From Acidobacteriota bacterium (GTDB lineage: Bacteria > Acidobacteriota > Terriglobia > Bryobacterales > Bryobacteraceae): a stretch of 46,501 bases of DNA. The position numbers and the translations under genes were made by a program. This document shows, piece after piece, positions 16,286 through 24,314 of this stretch. Below the pieces are notes generated by a model, which was given only the letters and a program-made list of their open reading frames with translations, was not told the origin of the DNA and made no database searches. Position 1 is the stretch's first letter. The number at the start of each line of letters is the position of its first letter. Location: positions 1-46,501 of the forward strand of contig VFZX01000017.1 in NCBI GenBank assembly GCA_016871015.1, read 5' to 3'.

Positions 16286-16915
16286 GTGCGGTGCACCTTC
16301 CGGCTGGAAAAGCAGGCGCACTCGCAAGGTTACCGGCGGGTGGCGGGCCTCGATGAGGCAGGCCGCGGCTGTCTGTTCGGACCCGTGTACGCGGGCGCGG
16401 TGGTTCTGGACCCAGAGCGTCCGATTCGCGGACTGAACGACTCCAAGCAGCTCGATCCGGAGCGCCGCGAGGAATTGTACCTGGAGATTACAGTGAAGGC
16501 GGCTGCTTGGGCGGCCGCCAGTGTTGATCCGGACCAGATCGACCGGATCAACATCCTGGAGGCATCGCGCCTGGCGATGCGCCTGGCCCTGGAGCGGATT
16601 GATCCGCGTCCTGATTATCTGCTGGTGGATGCGCTGTGGATTGAGACCGCGATTCCGCAGCAGGCCGTCATCCACGGCGACGCGCTGTCGCGGTCCATCG
16701 CGGCGGCGAGCATCATCGCCAAGGTGGAGCGCGACCGCTCAATGCTCGACTGGGACCGCCAGTATCCTGGCTACGGATTCGCAAGCCACAAGGGATACTC
16801 GACACCCCAGCACTTGAAGGCACTTGAAGAACATGGGCCGACGCCACACCACAGGTTCAGCTATGAGCCGGTGCGGCAGGCCGCGGGGCTGGGGCAGATG
16901 TCCCTGTTCGGTTGA
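16286..16915 (+). CDS. rnhB: Ribonuclease HII
   Basis: 209 residues from GTG 16286 (VRCTFRLEKQA). GLDEAGRG carries catalytic Asp23 and Glu24; a further acidic residue is Asp115 in LLVDAL. LNDSKQLDPERREELY, GDALSRSIAAASIIAKVERD and YPGYGFASHKGYSTPQHL are family motifs. It cleaves RNA in RNA-DNA hybrids and single ribonucleotides in DNA. It follows rplS by 16 bases and its stop overlaps the next ATG (TGATG). Confidence 0.95.
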   Translation: MRCTFRLEKQAHSQGYRRVAGLDEAGRGCLFGPVYAGAVVLDPERPIRGLNDSKQLDPERREELYLEITVKAAAWAAASVDPDQIDRINILEASRLAMRLALERIDPRPDYLLVDALWIETAIPQQAVIHGDALSRSIAAASIIAKVERDRSMLDWDRQYPGYGFASHKGYSTPQHLKALEEHGPTPHHRFSYEPVRQAAGLGQMSLFG

Positions 16916-17235
16916 TGGCGGGGCGCTACAAGTGGTACCAGAAGGCTGGCAGCCTGGTCTTCGCGATTTTCTGTTTCGAGCTGGGACTTTTTCTTGTCGT
17001 ATTTCCATGGCTGCATCACTGGACGGTGAACTACTTCGCGCTCCTCACGCCGGAATCCTACGAGCAGGCGTCGTGGTATGAGTGGTGGCGCCATACATGG
17101 AACAGCGGATATTTCCGCGGCGCGGTGAGCGGTCTGGGCCTGGTCAACATCTACATCGCCCTGCACGCCATTGCGGGGTTGCGGCGGTTTTCCGAGGCGG
17201 ATGGAACCGACCCGGAGGACAATTCGTTAGAATAA
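16915..17235 (+). CDS. Small two-helix membrane protein of unknown function
   Basis: 106 residues from ATG 16915, overlapping the rnhB stop by one base. The first hydrophobic helix is at about 12-34 (AGSLVFAIFCFELGLFLVVF), followed by a Trp/Tyr-rich loop (LHHWTVNYFALLTPESYEQA, SWYEWWRHTW). The second helix is at about 68-88 (FRGAVSGLGLVNIYIALHAI), with an acidic tail. I do not recognise the family. Tight packing between rnhB and lepB suggests a role tied to secretion or the envelope. Confidence 0.75.
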   Translation: MAGRYKWYQKAGSLVFAIFCFELGLFLVVFPWLHHWTVNYFALLTPESYEQASWYEWWRHTWNSGYFRGAVSGLGLVNIYIALHAIAGLRRFSEADGTDPEDNSLE

Positions 17236-17244
17236 GAGGGCGAC

Positions 17245-18066
17245 ATGGCATCGAATGCAACTGACCTGGCGGGGCAGGGAGTGTCCACGATCGTCGCGGA
17301 TACGCTGCGCAATGTAATCCGCAACCGCGGCAAGATGGAGCCCCAGCGGGGCACGATCTCGGAATGGACCGTGACGATCCTGCTGCTGCTTTTTGGCACC
17401 ACAACGCTGGTGCAGGCGTTCGTCATTCCCACGGGATCCATGGAAGACACACTGCTGATCGGCGACCACCTGCTGGTGGACAAGCTGACCTATTCGCCGC
17501 CGGGCCCTGTCAGCAAGTACGTGCTGCCCTACCAGGATGTCCAACGCGGCGACATCATCGTGTTCCGCTATCCGGTCGACATCCGCCAGACCTTCGTCAA
17601 GCGCGTCATTGGAGTACCGGGCGACCGGATCAAAATCAGCGCCAAACAGGTGACGCTCAACGGCAAACAGCTCAACGAGCCTTACAAGTACCACAAGAGC
17701 GAGTACCTCGATTCCTATCGCGACAACTTCCCCGGCGAGCCAAACGTGCGGGTGTACGATCCGGCCATGGTGATGCTCGAAAAGCATGTGGAGAACGGCG
17801 AGGTCGTGGTACCGCCCGGATCCTATTTCGCGATGGGCGACAATCGCGACTCCTCTCTCGATAGCCGCTATTGGGGCTTTGTCCCGCGCGAAAACATTAT
17901 CGGGAAGCCGCTGATCATCTACTGGTCCTACGACGCGCCGACGGAACGTCTGGCAAGCTCCAACATCGGGCTCGACCACATTCTCGACCTGGCGCAGAAC
18001 TTCTTCACCAAGACCCGCTGGAAGCGTACGTTCAAGCTGATCCGCGGATATCAGATCCCCGGCTAG
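17245..18066 (+). CDS. lepB: Signal peptidase I
   Basis: 273 residues; AAGAGGG upstream of ATG 17245. One TM helix is at about 41-59 (WTVTILLLLFGTTTLVQAF). Catalytic Ser65 lies in IPTGSMEDTLLIGD and the general base Lys119 in FVKRVIGVPGD. Box E is GDNRDSSLDSRYWGFVP. It removes signal peptides from Sec and Tat substrates, of which several are encoded in this window. The N-terminal 40 residues are a polar cytoplasmic extension. Its TAG is immediately followed by the ATG of the next gene. Confidence 0.96.
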   Translation: MASNATDLAGQGVSTIVADTLRNVIRNRGKMEPQRGTISEWTVTILLLLFGTTTLVQAFVIPTGSMEDTLLIGDHLLVDKLTYSPPGPVSKYVLPYQDVQRGDIIVFRYPVDIRQTFVKRVIGVPGDRIKISAKQVTLNGKQLNEPYKYHKSEYLDSYRDNFPGEPNVRVYDPAMVMLEKHVENGEVVVPPGSYFAMGDNRDSSLDSRYWGFVPRENIIGKPLIIYWSYDAPTERLASSNIGLDHILDLAQNFFTKTRWKRTFKLIRGYQIPG

Positions 18067-19149
18067 ATGTCCGGCAACCAGTACGCGCTGATCCTCGCCG
18101 GTGGACGCGGCACCCGGTTCTGGCCGCGCAGCCGGACACGCACGCCGAAGCAGCTCCTCCCGTTCCTCACCGAGAAGACACTGCTCCAGGAGACGCTTGA
18201 GCGGTTGGCTCCGGTGATTCCAGCGGAGCGGACCTGGATCCTCACCAATGAGCATCTGCGTGCGGATATTCGCCGCCAGTGCCCCGGGGTCCCGGGGCGG
18301 CAGGTGATCGCTGAGCCTGAACAGCGCAACACGGCGCCATGTCTCGCGCTCGCCACGCAGATCATCGCGGCCGCGGATCCGAGGGCGGTGATCGGCGTGT
18401 TTCCAGCGGATCATCACATCTCAAAGCCCGCGGTCTACCGTTCGTATTTGAAGCCTGCGTTCCGTGCGGCCGCGGAAGGCAAGATCGTCACGTTGGGGAT
18501 CTTTCCGCGATGGGCCGAGACCGGCTATGGCTATCTCGAGTTTCCCGAGGGGTTTGCGGCCGGCAAGAGCGTCTACACGCTGCGGGCGTTCCGCGAAAAA
18601 CCCAAAGAACCGGAAGCGGAAGCGTTCCTCGCCGCCGGAAGGTTCTACTGGAACGCCGGGATGTTCTTCTGGCGTCCGGACGTCTTCCTCGACGGAATGC
18701 GGCGGTTCCTGCCCAAGACGGCGTCGCTGCTCGCATCGCTGCCCCGGTACGGATCCTCGAAGTTCAGCGCAGCGCTGAAGTCTGTCTATCCACGTTGCGA
18801 GAACATTTCGGTCGATTACGCCGTGATGCAGCCGGCTGCCAAACAAGGCTTGGTGGCGGCGATCGCGACAGCGGAGACGGGCTGGAATGATCTCGGAAGC
18901 TGGAACGCTGTCTACGAGCTTGCCGGACGCGATGAGCAGGGCAACGCAGCGCCGCGCCACGCGGTGATCGAGGGATCCAGCGGCTGCTTCGTCGAAGCGG
19001 GCGGCAAGCTGGTGGCACTGGTGGGCGTGAAGGACCTGGTGGTCGTCGACACCCCGGACGCGCTGCTCGTTATGGATCGCAGCCGCGCGCAGGATGTCGG
19101 CAAGATCGTCAAGGAGTTGGAGAAGCGCCAGCGCGCCGATCTACTGTGA
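18067..19149 (+). CDS. manC: Mannose-1-phosphate guanylyltransferase
   Basis: 360 residues, adjoining lepB with zero gap. The nucleotidyltransferase signature is LILAGGRGTRFWPRSR followed by TPKQLLPF. Further motifs are GVFPADHHI, ETGYGYLEF, FREKPKEPEA, WNAGMFFWRP, SVDYAVMQ and TGWNDLGSW. It transfers GMP to mannose-1-phosphate, giving GDP-mannose for polysaccharides or glycosylation. There is no C-terminal phosphomannose-isomerase domain (the bifunctional type is about 470 residues). The last 9 bases overlap the convergent argD gene. Confidence 0.92.
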   Translation: MSGNQYALILAGGRGTRFWPRSRTRTPKQLLPFLTEKTLLQETLERLAPVIPAERTWILTNEHLRADIRRQCPGVPGRQVIAEPEQRNTAPCLALATQIIAAADPRAVIGVFPADHHISKPAVYRSYLKPAFRAAAEGKIVTLGIFPRWAETGYGYLEFPEGFAAGKSVYTLRAFREKPKEPEAEAFLAAGRFYWNAGMFFWRPDVFLDGMRRFLPKTASLLASLPRYGSSKFSAALKSVYPRCENISVDYAVMQPAAKQGLVAAIATAETGWNDLGSWNAVYELAGRDEQGNAAPRHAVIEGSSGCFVEAGGKLVALVGVKDLVVVDTPDALLVMDRSRAQDVGKIVKELEKRQRADLL

Positions 19150-20361
19150 TTCGGGCAGCGCGGGCGGTTTGGTGAACAGCTTCCCGAGGATCCGTAACGC
19201 CGATGCCACTTCCCGCTCACTGATCGTGAAGGGCGGCAGGAAGCGCAACACTGTATCGTGCGTGCAGTTGATGAGCAGTCCCGCGTTCATCGCGTCGGTG
19301 ACGAGCTGTTTGCCTGGGCGGTCGAGCTCGATCCCGATCATCAATCCGAAAACGCGGACATCCGTGATGAAGCCGTGCTTGGACTTGAGCTTTTCGAGGC
19401 CGTCCTTGAACTGGTCCGAGCGCGCGCGGATGTTGGGAAGCAGTTCATCGATCAGGTCCATCACTTCGAGAGCGACCCGCGTCGCGAGCACACCGCCTCC
19501 GAACGTGGATCCATGCATGCCGGCGGTGATCGCCGCGGCAGCCCGCTCGTTGGCGGCCACGGCGCCGAGAGGCAGTCCCACCGCGATCGGCTTGGCAGTC
19601 ACCATGACGTCCGGCAGGATCCGCTCCTCGAGCGACTGATAGGCGAAGTGGACACCGGCCCGGCCGATGCCGCATTGGATCTCGTCGAACACCAGCAGCG
19701 CGTCGAACTGATCGCACAACTGGCGCGCCTTCTTGAGCAGCGGCAGACCAACCGGGTAGATGCCGCCCTCGCCCTGGATCACCTCGATGATCACGCCCGC
19801 CGTGCGCTCACTGAACGCCGATTCAAGCGCACGGATATCGTTCGCCGGAACGAAGCGGACCCCGGGCAGCAACGGTTCAAAGTCCTTCCGGTATTTCGGA
19901 TTGCCCGTCACTGAAATCGCGCCGCACGTGCGGCCGTGAAACGAGTTGTCGAGCGTGATGATTTCGAACTTCGATAGCGGATCGATGCGGTGTCCGTGCG
20001 CGCGCATCATCTTGATCGCGCCTTCCACCGATTCCGCCCCCGAGTTCGAGAAGAAGACGCGGTCAAGGCCGCTCATCTTGCAGAGCCGCTCGGCCAGCTT
20101 GCCCTGGAACTCGTGGTAATAGAGATTCGAGCAGTGGATCAGGCGGGCGGATTGCTCTCGGATCGCTTTGAGGATTCGCGGATGGCCGTGCCCCAGCGCG
20201 TTGACGCCGATCCCGGTAATGAGATCGAGGTAGCGTTTGCCCTTGAAGTCCCACAGGTAGGATCCTTTGCCGCGGTCGAGCGCCAATGGATAGCGGGCGT
20301 AGTTCTGCAGCAGATGCCGCTGCTCGCGTTCTTGGATCTGAGCGGCGATGTCAGTTTCCAT
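19141..20361 (-). CDS. argD: Acetylornithine aminotransferase-type class III aminotransferase
   Basis: 406 residues from ATG 20361; the longer frame upstream is antisense to the EEP gene and is rejected. GSYLWDFKGKRYLDLITGIG, FFSNSGAESVEGAIKMMR, SFHGRTCGAI, EVIQGEGGIYPV, VFDEIQCGIGRAG and TAKPIAVGLPLGA (PLP Lys) are diagnostic, ending with INCTHDTVLRFLPPFTIS. It is probably N-acetylornithine 5-aminotransferase of arginine synthesis; ornithine or succinylornithine specificity cannot be excluded. It overlaps the upstream EEP gene by 11 bases and the convergent guanylyltransferase gene by 9. Confidence 0.85.
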   Translation of the reverse strand: METDIAAQIQEREQRHLLQNYARYPLALDRGKGSYLWDFKGKRYLDLITGIGVNALGHGHPRILKAIREQSARLIHCSNLYYHEFQGKLAERLCKMSGLDRVFFSNSGAESVEGAIKMMRAHGHRIDPLSKFEIITLDNSFHGRTCGAISVTGNPKYRKDFEPLLPGVRFVPANDIRALESAFSERTAGVIIEVIQGEGGIYPVGLPLLKKARQLCDQFDALLVFDEIQCGIGRAGVHFAYQSLEERILPDVMVTAKPIAVGLPLGAVAANERAAAAITAGMHGSTFGGGVLATRVALEVMDLIDELLPNIRARSDQFKDGLEKLKSKHGFITDVRVFGLMIGIELDRPGKQLVTDAMNAGLLINCTHDTVLRFLPPFTISEREVASALRILGKLFTKPPALPESQ

Positions 20362-21559
20362 GGGTGCTCCTGGCAGGGATGATCTCGACGCCGATGGCGT
20401 CGTGGTCGGAGAGAGGTCCGCGGGGGCCGGTGTTGACGTCGTGCAGGACCTGCGGGTTGGCGCAGGCAAGGCTGCGCGCGGCAAACCAGTCGATCTTCAA
20501 CGGGCATCCGCCGTTGGTGTTGCGCAGCGCCCAACGGATGAACGGGAAGCACCAGCCGGGAACCCACTCGCGCAGCGCTTTGTTCTGGCCGGGATCGGCG
20601 AGGCCATAGAAGATCGTGTGTTCACCTTCGAGATTGCATCCGCGGTAGTCGAATCCGCGCTGCTCGATCATTTGGAACAGCTCGCGCTCAAACCACCGGT
20701 AGGGATGCAGGAAGTGCCTCTTGATGACGCGCTCAGGACCCATGAACACGCGCAGCCAGTAGCCCATGATGGCGTGGAAGGCGGTGGAGGAGTTGTAGGT
20801 GGTGGTGTTCCAATCGCCGCCCAACAACACAGGGCCGGACTCCGGGATCGCGTCGACGATGTCACTCATTTGCTCCATGCGGTGGCGCTGCGAGGAATTC
20901 GCGTCCAGATGCACGCACACGGCGGTGACAGGATGTCCGGGGAATTCGATCGTGGCGGCAAGCGCGGTCTGGTTGCCAAGACGCTTCTCGTTGCTCGCCA
21001 TCTTGTCGATTCCGTTGCGTAAGGGAATGCGGCGGACACCGCGCATCGGATAACGGCTGAGGATCGCATTGCCGTGGAGTCCGAGGTCGTTGCGTCCGTC
21101 GAGTTCACGCTCGAGACCGGATCCGTTGACCAGGCTCAGGTAGCAGGGTGAGAACGCGTAGTCGAAGCCCAGTTCGGAAGCCAGGGTCCGCGCGACATCG
21201 GTGTTGCCGCTGCGCACCATTCCCGCGTCGGTTTCGGTGAGCAGCAGCACATCGCAGTCCTTCAGGTAGCCGTGGCCGCGGAACATCTCGATCTGGCCGC
21301 GAAGCTCCTTGCCGCGCTCGATGTTCCACGCCAGGATCCGGTAGGCGGGCTTGGGGCCTGGATCCGGCAGAGCGAAGCGGCCCGTGTGCACGGTTTCGAG
21401 CGCGAGGCGGAAGCGGTTCTCGAGTCCGCGATAGATGGCGCACGATTCCAGCTCGCGGGTCGAACGGCGTTGGACCAGGGTGTCGAAATGCGGGCGCAGA
21501 TCGCGGCGGATGAGGTCCGCGACATCATCCCCGCCCAGGCACTGCTCTTCAATCTGCAT
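20351..21559 (-). CDS. Endonuclease/exonuclease/phosphatase (EEP) family protein
   Basis: 402 residues. The Mg-dependent EEP core has AWNIERGKEL, LLLTETDAG, HGNAILSRYP, CVHLDANSSQRHR, GGDWNTTTY, KIDWFAARSL and LSDHDAIGVEI, containing the usual Asn, Glu, Asp/Asn and Ser-Asp-His residues. About 70 residues precede the core, and an aromatic-rich insert (MGYWLRVFMGPERVIKRHFL) interrupts it. The family includes DNases, inositol and sphingomyelin phosphodiesterases; the substrate is unknown and there is no signal peptide. It lies 30 bases downstream of the phage cluster on the same strand and overlaps argD, so read-through from the cluster is possible. Confidence 0.85.
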   Translation of the reverse strand: MQIEEQCLGGDDVADLIRRDLRPHFDTLVQRRSTRELESCAIYRGLENRFRLALETVHTGRFALPDPGPKPAYRILAWNIERGKELRGQIEMFRGHGYLKDCDVLLLTETDAGMVRSGNTDVARTLASELGFDYAFSPCYLSLVNGSGLERELDGRNDLGLHGNAILSRYPMRGVRRIPLRNGIDKMASNEKRLGNQTALAATIEFPGHPVTAVCVHLDANSSQRHRMEQMSDIVDAIPESGPVLLGGDWNTTTYNSSTAFHAIMGYWLRVFMGPERVIKRHFLHPYRWFERELFQMIEQRGFDYRGCNLEGEHTIFYGLADPGQNKALREWVPGWCFPFIRWALRNTNGGCPLKIDWFAARSLACANPQVLHDVNTGPRGPLSDHDAIGVEIIPARSTHGN

Positions 21560-21589
21560 CTTCAGGGGAAATTTTTATGATAGCGGGGT

Positions 21590-24304
21590 TCAACCCTGCT
21601 TCGCGCAGCGCCGCATGCTTTTCGGCAGCGGGATTTCGTATCCCATCAGACAAAACTGGTCGAGTGCGAACAGCACGATCGACTCGATGTTGCTGGTCCG
21701 TGCGTAGTTCACTTCCTTGAGCCAGGCGGTGAAAGGATCCATGAGACCCACCAGGAACGCCCGCTTGTCGCGCGGAAATCCGCGCGAGACCGGGTACTCG
21801 ACGGTGGTTCGCGCCAGGTCCAGGTTGTGCGAGAACGTGTAGGTGAAGCTCTCGGTCTTGAGGCAATCGAGCACTGCCGGGGTCCACGTGGCGGCAGGAT
21901 AGTTGGCCACCCGGTTGAACGCTCCTTCATTGACGTCGTTCGGATAGAGCACTTCGAAACGGCTGGCGGGCAGTTCGGCGCGGACGTAATCGATCACCGC
22001 TTGCGTGAACTCGCCGATCAGCGCCGGCAGGAATTCCGCTTCATGCGGATAGGCAGCCGGGCTCACGGATCCATCGGGGATCGCAGCTAGCGCATGTCCA
22101 TATTCGGCGAGGAATCGCGACTTTGTGTAGGCGTCGTGAAACGGCATTCCCGAGCCGTCGTAAGGAAAATACCACCACTGCACTTCGCCGAATTGCAGGT
22201 ACGGTGTGACTCCAGCCTCGTCCATCACGCGCGCCATCTCGAGGTAGACCTGACGCCAGAACTCCGTGCTCACCGGCGAGAAGTTGGTCTGCAGCGCGGG
22301 AGTAGTGAGCTCCACCGCGGCGCCGCTCGGATAGCGCTGTGCGATTCCAGCGGCGAGTGACGGATCGCCATGTTGCAGTCCCATGCTGAACGCCGACACC
22401 GAATCGACTCCGTAGCTGTCGAGCGCTTGGATGAACGCACGGCTCCAGTCGCGGCAAGCCCGGTTGATCCGTGGAATCGCGGTGAGATCCGTGTGCCAGG
22501 ATCCATCGGCGCCACCCGCGAGAGCCGCGCTACTGACGGAAACGCTGAACGCCCCCGCCGATGGACTCGCCGACACGGTCGTGTTGTGGCCGATGGTTCC
22601 CATCGCGCGCGCGTAGATCGTCAGCACATTACCCGACGCCACGGCGTGTACAGCGGTGTATCCGCGGTTCAGCTCGAGTTCGAACGCTTTCGCGAGCGTC
22701 GACGCGGTGTCACCAATCCGATTCAGGTGGTTGATCACCGCTTCATCCGTGACGCCAACAGTTCCGATGCGCAACGTCGTGGTTTGGCTGAAGAGCGGGG
22801 TTCCGTTGAAGGTTACCGTGGCGGAGGCGTACTGGTGTCCGTTGCGCACGAGTTCGTAGAACCACAGCGCGCCCACGTAGTAGTTGTGCCGGCCGTGGAA
22901 ACCGAGGGCGTGGATCATCCAGGCGGTACGCTCGGCGGGCAGCGCGATGGAGTGATCGGTGTCCCAGTCCGTCGCAGGCGACACGACCGGAGACGCCGTG
23001 TACTCTGGCAGCTCGCCCGCCGGAATCGCCATCTCGAGGAAGTCGAAATAGAAGTACTGGCCCGCGGGTCCGGCGTGCGTGACCCTGACGTTGTGCGAGC
23101 CCGCCGCCAGGAGCCCGAGGTCGAGCCGCACGAGCGTGTCCTCGCCCGCAACAAACAGGTTCTCGGTCCGCACAGGTTGCGAGTCCACTTGTATCGTCAC
23201 CGTCGCGCCATTGAAGGCATATCGCGATCCCAGCAACAGCCGGTGCGGCTGCGGACAGGTGTACTGGCAGAAGCACTGCGCACCGGCCTGCGTGGTAGTG
23301 CGGATGCTGCCCGCTGAGAAGTTGCCGCGCCCTTCGGTCCACGTGCCTGTGTAGGCTATGGCAGGATCGTTGTCCTCGATGCGGCGCGACCCGGGTCCCG
23401 CGATCGAATATGCGCGGCCCGTTCCAGTGACGGTCCAGTTGCTCACCTGGACCGAGAACTCGCTCCGTCCATACGCGCCGGGCTGCTGCTCCGCTGCATA
23501 GGTCCAGCGCAGTTTCCGCACTTTGTTCATCGGCACGGGACGCGCATCGATCGCCGTGAGCGCCGCGAAATTGAGAGTGACTCTCCATTTCGACGGCGAC
23601 TGGCCGCCGCTAAACAGCACGGACTCCGGAGTCCAGGCAAGCGAGCCGGTGCCGGACACGAATCCATAGATCCCGAGCCGGTTCGCATTGGCGCCAGTGG
23701 CCGGATCGCTCATCTCCAACCGGATGACAGCGCCGGTGCGCGTCGCGCTCAGCGCGGTTGAGAACGCGTTCACGCTGTCGGCAATGGCTTGCGCCGCGGT
23801 CTCCAGCGTATCGCCCGCGAAGAACTGATAGGTGTGATGCTCGCTTGAGAACGACAGTCCCGCGTAGTCGCCAGCGTCCGGAACGCCGGTCAGCGTGATT
23901 TCCGCGAACGCCGCGGCGTAGGCGCCTTCGATCGGCGTTGCGTAGTTCCGAAGCGCGACGCGATAGAAGTCCTCCACTCCGTTCTCGCGCGTCCACACGC
24001 GCAGGTACGGCCAATCGACCGTTGGGAATAGATCAGAATCCATTGGAATCGCGTTGCTGCGTGTTTCGTCGTACACCAATGTCAGCCCACTCAGATCGCC
24101 GTCGGGAAGATTGCGGTGCACGGGATGCTCAAACACGTTGTGCGCGTTCCACTCGATGACGGTCCAGTCGAATTGCTGACGCCAGGTCCCCGAAACCGTA
24201 TAGCCGCCCGCCGACGCCCCGCTCATCGCGGCGATCGCCGACGGACGCTCGAAGTAGCATTGCAGGTCGCGATGCGGACTCAGCTTGTACAAGATTTCCG
24301 GCAC
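21590..24304 (-). CDS. Tail tip / receptor-binding protein with TIM-barrel-like C-terminus
   Basis: 904 residues, last gene of the cluster and 10 bases after the hub gene. The N-terminal 420 residues are beta-rich (FDWTVIEWNAHNVFEHPVHR; LTLVYDETRSNAIPMDSDLF; VTVTGTGRAYSI-like strands) with a Cys cluster QCFCQYTC near residue 345. The next part has jelly-roll-like GSHNVRVTHAG and YFYFDFLEMAIP. From about 610 to 890 the pattern of strands and helices looks like a glycosidase TIM barrel: RACRDWSRAFIQALDSYGVD, FWRQVYLEMARVMDEAGVTP, then LQFGEVQWWYFPYDGSG with Glu707 at a position suited to catalysis, and IDYVRAELPASRFEVLYPND. Similar barrels occur in tail-tip proteins of gene transfer agents. Role inferred: surface glycan recognition or degradation. 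Confidence 0.6.
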   Translation of the reverse strand: MPEILYKLSPHRDLQCYFERPSAIAAMSGASAGGYTVSGTWRQQFDWTVIEWNAHNVFEHPVHRNLPDGDLSGLTLVYDETRSNAIPMDSDLFPTVDWPYLRVWTRENGVEDFYRVALRNYATPIEGAYAAAFAEITLTGVPDAGDYAGLSFSSEHHTYQFFAGDTLETAAQAIADSVNAFSTALSATRTGAVIRLEMSDPATGANANRLGIYGFVSGTGSLAWTPESVLFSGGQSPSKWRVTLNFAALTAIDARPVPMNKVRKLRWTYAAEQQPGAYGRSEFSVQVSNWTVTGTGRAYSIAGPGSRRIEDNDPAIAYTGTWTEGRGNFSAGSIRTTTQAGAQCFCQYTCPQPHRLLLGSRYAFNGATVTIQVDSQPVRTENLFVAGEDTLVRLDLGLLAAGSHNVRVTHAGPAGQYFYFDFLEMAIPAGELPEYTASPVVSPATDWDTDHSIALPAERTAWMIHALGFHGRHNYYVGALWFYELVRNGHQYASATVTFNGTPLFSQTTTLRIGTVGVTDEAVINHLNRIGDTASTLAKAFELELNRGYTAVHAVASGNVLTIYARAMGTIGHNTTVSASPSAGAFSVSVSSAALAGGADGSWHTDLTAIPRINRACRDWSRAFIQALDSYGVDSVSAFSMGLQHGDPSLAAGIAQRYPSGAAVELTTPALQTNFSPVSTEFWRQVYLEMARVMDEAGVTPYLQFGEVQWWYFPYDGSGMPFHDAYTKSRFLAEYGHALAAIPDGSVSPAAYPHEAEFLPALIGEFTQAVIDYVRAELPASRFEVLYPNDVNEGAFNRVANYPAATWTPAVLDCLKTESFTYTFSHNLDLARTTVEYPVSRGFPRDKRAFLVGLMDPFTAWLKEVNYARTSNIESIVLFALDQFCLMGYEIPLPKSMRRCAKQG

Positions 24305-24314
24305 GATGGACTCC

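Noticed and set aside
20362-20484. N-terminal extension of the argD-type protein
   Set aside because: Pro/Ser/Thr-rich and out of phase with the EEP gene that occupies the same DNA; ATG 20361 fits the family start.
21560-21610. Terminator after the tip-protein gene
   Set aside because: GGGTT/AACCC leaves a loop too small for the full stem and no U-tract follows directly.
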